Assembly (NCBI RefSeq): GCF_000739085.1
Contig: NZ_CP009110.1
Location: 5,146,001-5,210,000 of the forward strand
DNA from: Amycolatopsis methanolica 239
GTDB lineage: Bacteria > Actinomycetota > Actinomycetes > Mycobacteriales > Pseudonocardiaceae
Reading direction: 5' to 3'
Length of the DNA: 64,000 nucleotides
The translations under genes were made by a program, and so were the position numbers. Shown here in pieces: positions 35,969 to 44,045 of this stretch. The stretch's first letter is position 1. Each line of letters starts with the position of its first letter. A model generated the notes under the pieces. It had not been told where the DNA came from and did not search any database. It worked only from the letters and a program-made list of their open reading frames with translations.

Positions 35969-36959
35969 CCTGACGGTCGCCGAGCTGGTCGATGTCGGCC
36001 GCCTGGCGAAGTTCCCGCTCGGGTACGGCACGTCCGCCGGTGACGAGGAGCTGCGGGCGCTGCTGGGCGCGCGGCTCGGGGTGGCCGCGGACGAGGTGCT
36101 GGTCACCGCGGGCGCCGGAGCCGCGTTGTTCCTCGTCGGGCTGGTCGCCGACGGGGAGGTCGTGGTGGTGCAGCCCGGGTACCCGCCGATGCTCGGGCTG
36201 GCGCGGGGGCTCGCGGTGCGGGTGCGGACGGTGCGGTTGCGGTTCGAGACCGGGTACCGCCTGGATGTGGCGGCGCTGCGGGCGGCGCTGACCCCACGGA
36301 CGCGGCTGGTGATGCTGGCGACGCCGCAGAACCCGGCCGGGGTGGCGTTCACCCGGGACGAGATCGAGGCGGTGTTGTCGGCGACGGCCGAGGTGTGCCC
36401 GGAGGCGAGGGTGCTGGTCGACGAGACCTACCGGGAGGCGGCGTATTCGGAGATCGGGTCGTTCGCCGCGGTGTCGCCGCGGGTGCTGACGTGCGGGTCG
36501 TTCTCGAAGGCGCACGGGGCGCCCGGGCTGCGGATCGGCTGGCTCACCGCGCGGGACCCCGAGTGGTACGAGGAGCTGCGCCAGGCGAAGTTCACGAGCG
36601 CGGTGTCCTGCGGCACGCTGGACGAGTTCCTGGCGCTGGAACTGTTGCGGCGCGCGGACGAGGTGCTGGCCGGGAAGCGGGCACGGATGCGCGCCGGGCT
36701 CGCCGAGGTGGCCGCCTGGGTGCCGCGCCAGGACGGCCGGGTGAGCTGGATCCGCCCCGACGCGGGAGCTTTCTGTTGCCTGCGCGTGGATTCCGGAGCG
36801 CCGGAGTTCTACGACCGCCTGGCGGCGGCCGGGGTGGCAGTCTCCCCCGGCGACTGGTTCGGCGACGACCCGGCCGTCTTCCGGCTCGGCTTCGCCCACG
36901 AACCGGTCGAGCGCCTGCGCGAAGCACTCGAGCTGATGAGCCAGGCGCTACAGCCCTGA
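35886..36959 (+). CDS. PLP-dependent aminotransferase, class I/II
   Basis: A 357-residue fold-type I enzyme with the HisC/AspC-like core: GYGTSAGDEELRALLGARLG, VTAGAGAALFLVGL, ATPQNPAGVAFT (NPAG binding site), VDETYREAAY, and the Schiff-base Lys in GSFSKAHGAPGLRIGW, plus the C-terminal RLGFAH arginine. The substrate cannot be named. The ATG at 35886 follows GAGGG by 9 bp; a GTG at 35877 is possible. It starts inside the MocR coding region, implying a shared transcript. The 3' end overlaps the decayed convergent MFS gene by 12 bp. Confidence 0.9.
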   Translation: MRRFPPSAMTSLLDESPRYDLAESTCGDLTVAELVDVGRLAKFPLGYGTSAGDEELRALLGARLGVAADEVLVTAGAGAALFLVGLVADGEVVVVQPGYPPMLGLARGLAVRVRTVRLRFETGYRLDVAALRAALTPRTRLVMLATPQNPAGVAFTRDEIEAVLSATAEVCPEARVLVDETYREAAYSEIGSFAAVSPRVLTCGSFSKAHGAPGLRIGWLTARDPEWYEELRQAKFTSAVSCGTLDEFLALELLRRADEVLAGKRARMRAGLAEVAAWVPRQDGRVSWIRPDAGAFCCLRVDSGAPEFYDRLAAAGVAVSPGDWFGDDPAVFRLGFAHEPVERLREALELMSQALQP

Positions 36960-37954
36960 CCGGAAGGCCAGCAGGGCGAGGCCGCGCAGCAGCCCCGCGA
37001 TCGGATAGGGCGCGCGGAGTCCGAACAGGTGCGCGGCAAGGCCGCGATGTTCCAGAGCGTGGTGACGAAACCGTTGGCGGCCAGCAGGAGGGCCAGCACC
37101 ACCGCGGTCGGGCTCAGGCCGATGGCCACGAAGATCACGGCGTTGGCCACCAGCGCGACGCGCAGGGTGCGCCGGGCGCCGAGGCGGGCGGGGATGTCGA
37201 GCACCCCGGCGAGGAGGCTGCCGACGGCGGCGCCGGTGAGGAGCAAACCGTAGCCGCTGGTGCTCACGTGCGGCGTCTGCGTGGCGAGCAGGACCAGGGT
37301 GGCGTTGCCGAGTTGCGCGCAGAAGGTTGACGGCCAGTAGCGCGGCGAGGGTGCGGAGCAGCTTGTGCCGGAGCAGCCAGCGCAGCCCTCCGGTGGCCGT
37401 TGGCCGGGCAGCGTGGCGAGGAGCGCGGCGGACACGGCGAAGGTCACGGCGTCGAGGGTGAGGGGCAGCGCGGCGGAGACGGCGAAGAGGAGGCTGCCCA
37501 GGGGTGGGCCGGCGAACTGCCGGCCGGTGGTCGTGATCGCTTGCTGGTAGCCGTTCGCCTTGGGCAGCAACGGTTTCGCGACGAGGTCCGGCAGGATCGC
37601 CTGTGCCGCGTTGCCGAACAGGACCTCGCACGCGACCAGCCCGAAGGCGATCGTCACCAGTGCGGGCAGGGTCAGGGCGTGCAGCGCGGCGAGGACGGCT
37701 GCGATGCCGGTCAGCAGCGCCTGCACGGTCTGGGTGCGCCACATCAGGGTGGCCCGGTCGCAGCGGTCGACGAGCGTGCCGGACGGGAGGGACAGCAGCA
37801 GCCACGGCAGGTAGGTCACGGCGGACAGGATCGCGATCAGCCGCGGATCGGGTGTGAGAGTCGTGGCCAGCAACGGGATCGCCGCGGTGAACACGCCGTC
37901 GCCGAGGGCGTCGACGGCCGATGCCCACCACAGCCGCCAGTAGGTACCGGTCAT
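36948..37954 (-). pseudogene. Decayed MFS transporter gene
   Basis: From ATG 37954 the sequence is a normal MFS protein (YWRLWWASAVDALGDG, LPSGTLVDRCDRATLMW, NGYQQAITTTGRQF) to about 37390. There it shifts frame: the conserved GLRWLLRHKLLRTLAALL stretch is in another frame until about 37315, after which AQLGNATLVLLATQTPHV returns to the first. A third break near 37045 joins TTLWNIAA to HLFGLRAPYPIAGLLRGLAL in a different frame, with the usual helix 10-11 region apparently deleted, before the stop at 36948. At least three lesions make a working 12-helix carrier impossible. Its divergent regulator is damaged as well. Confidence 0.8.
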
Positions 37955-38020
37955 GCGGTGAGGGTGTCGGCCCCGGGTCGCGGTGCGGCACCGTTGAGCG
38001 CTGGGCTACATACTCGGATC

Positions 38021-39585
38021 ATGCCCCTGACGGTCGAACTGGACGTGTCCGAGCTGGCGGCGACGCGGTTCGCGATCTCGCCGCTGTCGGAAACAGTCGC
38101 GGGGTTGCAACAGCTGGCGGGGCACGTGCGGCGGGCGGTGCACCTGCCGTGGGTGCGGTGGGCGGAGGCCGAACTCGCCCGGGAGGCGTTGGACCTGCCC
38201 GGGTTGTGGCCGCTGATCGCCGGGGGCCGGGAGAGCTGGCCGTCGTTCCTGATCCCGGCGCCACGGGGCGCGGGTCCTTCGCTCGTGGACGATCTGGAGG
38301 TGGTGCGGCGGACCACGGCCGGCCAGGTGCGCGCGAGCCTCGGCCGTGTCTTCGGTGCCGTTCTCCCGGACAGTGTGGTCCCGTTGGCTGCCCAACCGCG
38401 CGAAGGCCTGGAAATGATCACCGACGAGCTGCGGGCGGCGTATCGCCGGTTGATCGAGCCGCATTGGCCGCGGATCCGGGCGGCCCTGGAGGCGGACGTG
38501 GTGTACCGCGCGCGGCAGCTCGCATCGGGCGGGGCGGCGCGGCTGTTCGGCGGCCTGCACCCGGACCTGCGCTGGCGCGCGGGCCGGCTGGTGCTGGCCG
38601 GTGCGGACCGGGTGGTCGAGCTGGGGCCGGGTGGCCTGGTGCTGATGCCCGTCGCCCTCGGCCCGGCGCACGTGATGATCAAGTGCCACACGACAACGCA
38701 GACGACGATCCGCTACCCGGCGCGTGGAGTGGGTTCGTTGTGGCCGGCGACGCTGCCCGCCCTGCCGCCAGTGGCACCTGTTCGTGCCCCGGCTCGCCGG
38801 TCCGCGCCCCGGAGAGCCGGGCCGCCGGCTGCTGCTGGGCGCGGCTCGGCCGGCCGGTCCGCGCCCCGGTCGGCCGGCCACGTCACGCCGTCGGCGGAGA
38901 CTGTGCGCGGTTCGGCAGACCGATCCGCGCCGCAGCCGGTCAACCACGCCGCCCCACCGGCGATTACCACCCACGCCCCGGTGGACCGGTCCGCACCCCA
39001 CCCGGCCAACCAAGTCGCGTCACCGTCGGTGGCCGTCCGCAGTTCGGCGCACCAGTCCGCGTCGCAGCCGGCCAACCACGTCGCGTCACCATCGGTGGCC
39101 GTCCGCAGTTCGGCGCACCAGTCCGCGTCGCAGCCGGCCAACCACGTCGCGTCACCATCGGTGGCCGTCCGCAGTTCGGCGCACCAGTCCGCGTCGCAGC
39201 CGGCCAACCACGTCGCGTCACCATCGGTGGCCGTCCGCAGTTCGGCGCACCAGTCCACGCCACAGGCGGCCAGGCAAGCCGCTCCGGGGGCGGGGGGCGT
39301 CTGTGGTTCAGCACGCGAGGCCGGCGCGCTCTGGGCGGCGCGATCACCGTCCGCCAGTGCGGTCCGGCTGCTCGGCCGAGCCCTGCCGAGCTGCTGGAGG
39401 CACTCCACTCCCCCGCGACGACCACCGATCTGGCCCGCGCTCTGGCCGTGACGCCCAGTGCGGTGTCCCAGCACCTCCGCATCCTGCGCGAGAACGGTCT
39501 CGTGACGCGGGAGCGGTCCGGTCGCAGTGTCCTGTATGTGATCACGCCCCTCGGTGAGGCGTTGATCCGAGTCGCGGGTGGGTGA
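38021..39585 (+). pseudogene. DUF5937/ArsR-type regulator with tandem-repeat expansion and frameshift
   Basis: The ATG at 38021 opens a DUF5937 domain (LDVSELAATRFAISPLSE, HVRRAVHLPWVRWAEAEL, AHVMIKCHTTTQTTIRYPARG; about 235 residues). The same frame crosses an Ala/Ser/Gln-rich linker made of 66-bp repeats to VRLLGRA. At about 39383 one base is missing, and the ArsR helix-turn-helix continues in another frame (AELLEALHSPATT, LARALAVTPSAVSQHLRIL, to the stop at 39585). Without the shift the product would be about 520 residues, against roughly 330 for usual relatives. As it stands the DNA-binding domain is lost. It faces the decayed MFS gene, its likely former target. Confidence 0.75.
38873..39268 (+). 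repeat. 66-bp tandem repeat (VNTR-like) inside the regulator gene
   Basis: Units begin GCCAACCA at 39005, 39071, 39137 and 39203, exactly 66 bp apart. The 39071 and 39137 copies are essentially identical, the 39005 and 39203 copies have changed edges, and two older diverged copies at 38939 and 38873 keep the same spacing. 66 bp is 22 codons, so copy number changes would not alter frame; the encoded unit is SASQPANHVASPSVAVRSSA plus HQ. Near-identical inner copies indicate recent expansion. Confidence 0.93.
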
Positions 39586-39934
39586 GCGGACCAGCGGTGA
39601 GTGCGCGAAGTCGTCATTTCGTACGGCTGCCAGGAACGCATTTCGTGGTGTGAGTTGTCCACAGCTGCCACACGAAAGTCATTCTCGCGGAGAGCAGTCG
39701 GGCGATGCGGCGGAGTGTGGGAGCGCCGTCCGCTGGGTGCGCCGGCCGTGCAGAGGGCTTAGCCGGGTTGATCCCACGACCGCGGCAACCACAACGCAGG
39801 CCCCGTCACAGGCCACGACAGCCGGCAGAGCGAACCCACGGCAGAGCGAACCCCCGACAACGTGAACCCACAACGAAGCCCACCACAGAGATCTGCGGTG
39901 GGCTCAGTCGTGGGTCCAGAAGAAGGCGCCGGGC
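39586..39934. other. Non-coding gap before recX
   Basis: No credible gene is seen in these 349 bp. They contain an imperfect inverted repeat (CATTTCGTGGTGTG near 39640 against CACACGAAAGTCATT near 39672), a 16-bp direct repeat CGGCAGAGCGAACCC (39823 and 39839), and the recX-side terminator. Confidence 0.6.
39878..39903 (-). terminator. Hairpin terminator downstream of recA-recX
   Basis: GCCCACC (39878-39884) pairs with GGTGGGC (39897-39903); after one mismatch the inner CAGA/TCTG continues the stem. It lies 32 bp beyond the recX stop on the minus strand. Confidence 0.65.
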
Positions 39935-40471
39935 TCAGTCCAGTGTCGCGTCGTCCAGGGGGGTCGCGTCGGCGCCTGCGTTGCGGAGCTCGTCGCGCAC
40001 CACGGTGTACGCCAGGCCCTGCGGGTAGCCCTTGCGGGCGAGCGTGCCGAGCAGCCGGCGGGTCGCGGTCTGCTCGTCCAGCGTCGTCATCGAGCGGAGC
40101 CGCTTGCGCACCAGCTCACGCGCCCGCTGCTCCTCCGACTCGCGGTCGATCTCGCCCGCAGCCTGGGCGGCCACCTCCGCGTCGACGCCCTTGCGCTTCA
40201 GCTCGGCGACCAGCGCGGTGCGCGCCAGGCCCTGGTAGGCGTGGCGCGACCGCACCCACTGCTCGGCGAACGCGGCGTCGTCGATCAGGCCGGCGTCGTC
40301 CAGCTTGCCGAGCAGCTGCTCGCGGATCTCGTCGTCGAAACCCTTGCGCCGCAACGCCTGCCGCAGCTCGTCCTTGGTGCGGGCGCGGATGGCCAGGAGG
40401 TCGAAACAGACCTCCTTGGCCTTCTTCCACGCCTCGTCCCGGGACAGCTCCTTCGGGTCGAACCTGGGCAT
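39935..40471 (-). CDS. recX: Regulatory protein RecX
   Basis: RecA modulator that caps or inhibits RecA filaments. The 178-residue protein is all helical and made of three-helix repeats: LLAIRARTKDELRQALRRKGF, WVRSRHAYQGLARTALVAELKRKG and TRRLLGTLARKGYPQGLAYTVV. ATG 40471 lies 3 bp from the recA stop, so the two genes are one operon and recX shares the LexA-controlled recA promoter. A terminator hairpin follows. Confidence 0.95.
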   Translation of the reverse strand: MPRFDPKELSRDEAWKKAKEVCFDLLAIRARTKDELRQALRRKGFDDEIREQLLGKLDDAGLIDDAAFAEQWVRSRHAYQGLARTALVAELKRKGVDAEVAAQAAGEIDRESEEQRARELVRKRLRSMTTLDEQTATRRLLGTLARKGYPQGLAYTVVRDELRNAGADATPLDDATLD

Positions 40472-40474
40472 CGA

Positions 40475-41515
<1,041 letters not shown>

Positions 41516-41652
41516 GGAAATCCACCTCGTCGTCAGAGCCTGTGGGGCTGGTGTTCGAGTTTGTTTTCGCTGTGGCCCGAGACTACGGGCGGGGTCCGAC
41601 AATTCCGGGCGCCGAGACGAGGCTGTGGATCGTTGACCCCGATGTGGACAAC

Positions 41653-41680
41653 ACAATAGCCGAACACGTGTTCGAGGCAA
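41653..41680 (-). promoter_or_regulatory. recA promoter with LexA (SOS) box
   Basis: On the minus strand TTGCCT (41680-41675) and TATTGT (41658-41653) form -35/-10-like elements 16 bp apart. The spacer is filled by CGAAC-ACGT-GTTCG (41661-41674), a near-perfect actinobacterial LexA box (consensus TCGAAC-N4-GTTCGA). LexA bound here would block RNA polymerase directly. Confidence 0.88.
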
Positions 41681-41719
41681 GAGTGACACACCCGAGGGCG
41701 CGGATTTTCCGGGAAACGG

Positions 41720-41914
41720 TCACCGGCGCTCCGGCGGCACGTCGAACTCCGCGCACACCGCCCGCCAGATCTCCTTCGCCGGGGTCCCCTCGGCCAGCGC
41801 CTGCTCGACGGTGCGGCCGCCGAGGCCGCTGAAGACGTGGTCCTTCGCCAGGATCTCCGCCCGGCCGGGCCCGAACTCGTCGGCCATCAGCTGGCGGAAC
41901 ACGGTGATGCGCAT
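41720..41914 (-). CDS. DUF3046 protein
   Basis: A 64-residue acidic helical protein, MRITVFRQLMADEFG..., with the family motifs GLGGRTVEQALAEG and WRAVCAEFDVPPERR. DUF3046 genes lie directly upstream of recA throughout actinobacteria (Rv2738c in M. tuberculosis). No function is established. The gene ends 40 bp before the recA promoter and may give a separate transcript, or read into recA. Confidence 0.9.
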   Translation of the reverse strand: MRITVFRQLMADEFGPGRAEILAKDHVFSGLGGRTVEQALAEGTPAKEIWRAVCAEFDVPPERR

Positions 41915-41956
41915 CGAACCCAGGGTAGCGACCGGCGCGCCGGGTACGGTGTCCGC

Positions 41957-42082
41957 ATGACCTCCGCGCAGGCGATGCCGTCCTGGGGCCCCACCGCGAT
42001 GGCCGTGGCCTCGGTGGCCGTCCTGGTCGCCGCCATCGTCGTGGCGCTGCGGGCGCTGTGGAACATGCGCAACCGGAAGTAG
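41957..42082 (+). CDS. Possible 41-residue single-pass membrane peptide
   Basis: ATG 41957 opens MTSAQAMPSWGPTAMAVA, then a hydrophobic helix (VASVAVLVAAIVVALRAL) and a basic end WNMRNRK: a clear N-out/C-in membrane topology for a peptide this size. It is divergent from the DUF3046 gene (42 bp between starts) and abuts the convergent Hsp70-like gene. No ribosome binding site stands out. The topology is convincing, but short GC-rich frames can mimic this by chance. Confidence 0.45.
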   Translation: MTSAQAMPSWGPTAMAVASVAVLVAAIVVALRALWNMRNRK

Positions 42083-43933
42083 CTACTCCCCGGGCTGCAC
42101 GTGCTGCTCGAAGTAGGTGGCCAGGTCGCCGGCCGACAGCGGCGCCTGCCCGGTGCCCGCCTTCTGGTAGACGATCCCGGCCAGCGGCCGGTCGGCGACC
42201 GTGAACACCAGCACCGCCGAACTCCGCGCGGACGCCGACGAGTAGCTGCCGTCCAGGCCGTTGCCCTTCCACGCGGCCCGCACCTGGTTGCCGCCGACCG
42301 CGCCGAGCAGCCGGTCGGTGTACTCCTTCACCTTCGCCGCGGACACCCCGTGCAGGTAGGTGACCTGCGCCCCGGCCAGCGCGGGCGCCGAACAGGTGGT
42401 CAGCACGCCGATGTTCTCGTCCTCCGGCGGGGCGATGTCCCCGGTGCCGGCGCCCGGCGCGCACTGGCCGTCGGCGATCGTGCCGGCCAGCTGGCGCAGG
42501 CAGCCGGTGAAGCCGGACGGGTCAACGGCGCCGGGCTGCTGGCACTCGGCCGCGCTGAACGTCGTCGCCGACGAGCTGGACGACGGCCAGAACAGGTAGG
42601 TGGCGACCGCGGCCAGCAGCACCACGACGACCGCGGCGACGCCGGTGACCAGCTTCTTCCGGTCCTTCTTCGGCGGCGCGGCCGGGGGCAGGCTCGGGAA
42701 GTTCGACGGCGCGGGCCGGTACCCGGCCCGCGGGTACGGCGACGCGCCAGGGTAGCCGCCCGGCGGGGTGCCCGGGACGGTCGCGACCGGGGGCGGCGGG
42801 AACCCCGGAGGCGTCCCGGTGGCGGCGACCTGCCCTTCGACGTTCTGCGTGCGCATGCTGATGCCGTCGCGGGCCACGTGGTGCGCGCCCAGTGCGACCG
42901 CGGTCTCCGGCTGGTCCAGGCTGGTGGGCACGATGCCGAGCTTCTCCGCGATCATCGACCCGACCAGCGGCAGCCTGCTCGACCCGCCGACCAGGTAGAT
43001 GCCGGCCAGCCGGTCCGGGGACAGCCCGGCCGCGGCGACCGTGCGGCCCAGCAGCTCGACACTGCGCAGCAGCGCCGGCCGCACCAGCGCCTCCAGCTCG
43101 CCGCGCGTCACCAGGACGTCGGTGAACGGCTCGGGCATCGGCACCTCGGTCTGCGGCAGCCGGGACAGCGCCTCCTTGGCGGCCTTGACGTCCTCCTGCA
43201 GCGCGCGCCGGGTGCGCCGGTCCGCGGTCGACTCCGGGCGCAGCAGCCGCTGCCAGCGCTGCGGGTCCGAGTGCGAGACCTCGCGGCCGACGTGCACCAT
43301 CAGCGCCTGGTCGACGTCGAGCCCGCCGAGGTCGGGCAGGCCGTCCTCGGCCAGCACGGTGAACCCGTTCTGGGTGGCGCCGACGACCGCGACGTCGAAG
43401 GTGCCCGCGCCCAGGTCGTACACCGCGAGCGCCTGGCCGGGCGCGGGCGCGCGGCCGGGGAAGGACGCGAAGTGCGCGGCCGCGGCGACCGGCTCGGGCA
43501 CGAGCAGCAGCGGGCCGGTCAGGCCGGCCAGCCGGGCCGCGGACAGCAGCACGTTGCGCCGGGTCGGGCCCCACTGAGCCGGGTGGGTGAGGCGGACCTC
43601 GTCGGGCAGGTCGCCGCCGAGCTGGCGGGTGGTCTCGTCGAGCACGCGGCGCAGCACCGCGGCCAGCGCCTCGTTGACCGGCACGACGTCCTGGCCGAGC
43701 AGCAGCGTCTGCTCGTCGACGCGACGCTTGGGGTTGGGCTCGAAGCGGGTCGGGTCGAGGCGGGCCCGGCGCTCGGCGTCGCGGCCGACCACGAGCGTGC
43801 CGCCCTCCTCGGCGAACACCGCCGAGGGCATGGTGGCCGAGCCGTCCACCTCGACCACGCGCGGTGGCCGCCCGTGCGCGGACAGCACCGCCACGGTGTT
43901 GGACGTACCGAGATCCACCGACAGGATGCGCAC
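42083..43933 (-). CDS. Hsp70-like protein with membrane anchor and extracytoplasmic domain
   Basis: A 616-residue protein in three parts. The Hsp70 ATPase domain spans residues 1-350: phosphate 1 VDLGTSNTVAVL, VPEPVAAAAHF, phosphate 2 YDLGAGTFDVAVVG and the adenosine motif YLVGGSSRLPLVGSMI. A Pro/Gly-rich linker (about 375-425) leads to one transmembrane helix (about 430-452) and an external domain of about 160 residues with cysteines (AAECQQPG, FTGCLRQL, DGQCAPG, VLTTCSAP) and no known fold. The peptide-binding domain of DnaK is absent, so this is a sensor-like Hsp70 rather than a chaperone. GTG 43933 follows AGGGGAAG. Confidence 0.88.
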   Translation of the reverse strand: MRILSVDLGTSNTVAVLSAHGRPPRVVEVDGSATMPSAVFAEEGGTLVVGRDAERRARLDPTRFEPNPKRRVDEQTLLLGQDVVPVNEALAAVLRRVLDETTRQLGGDLPDEVRLTHPAQWGPTRRNVLLSAARLAGLTGPLLLVPEPVAAAAHFASFPGRAPAPGQALAVYDLGAGTFDVAVVGATQNGFTVLAEDGLPDLGGLDVDQALMVHVGREVSHSDPQRWQRLLRPESTADRRTRRALQEDVKAAKEALSRLPQTEVPMPEPFTDVLVTRGELEALVRPALLRSVELLGRTVAAAGLSPDRLAGIYLVGGSSRLPLVGSMIAEKLGIVPTSLDQPETAVALGAHHVARDGISMRTQNVEGQVAATGTPPGFPPPPVATVPGTPPGGYPGASPYPRAGYRPAPSNFPSLPPAAPPKKDRKKLVTGVAAVVVVLLAAVATYLFWPSSSSSATTFSAAECQQPGAVDPSGFTGCLRQLAGTIADGQCAPGAGTGDIAPPEDENIGVLTTCSAPALAGAQVTYLHGVSAAKVKEYTDRLLGAVGGNQVRAAWKGNGLDGSYSSASARSSAVLVFTVADRPLAGIVYQKAGTGQAPLSAGDLATYFEQHVQPGE

Positions 43934-44045
43934 AGCTCTTCCCCTCACGATCCACCCAGGCCAGGACGTGATGCTGCCACGCTGCCCGGGACCGCGCGTG
44001 CGGCACCCGCGAGAAATTGTCGTACCCCCCGGTCATCATGGATTC

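Noticed and set aside
38873..39268. CRISPR-like periodic repeats
   Set aside because: Units are contiguous 66-bp tandem repeats without unique spacers and lie in a coding frame; no cas genes are nearby.
37400..39451. 683-codon plus-strand frame as one protein
   Set aside because: The part before 38021 is antisense to the MFS gene; only the part from 38021 is DUF5937 sequence.
39640..39690. Possible repeated intergenic element with CATTTCGTGG and ACGAAAGTCATT arms
   Set aside because: Arms are imperfect and no second copy occurs in this window, so it cannot be called a repeat family from here.
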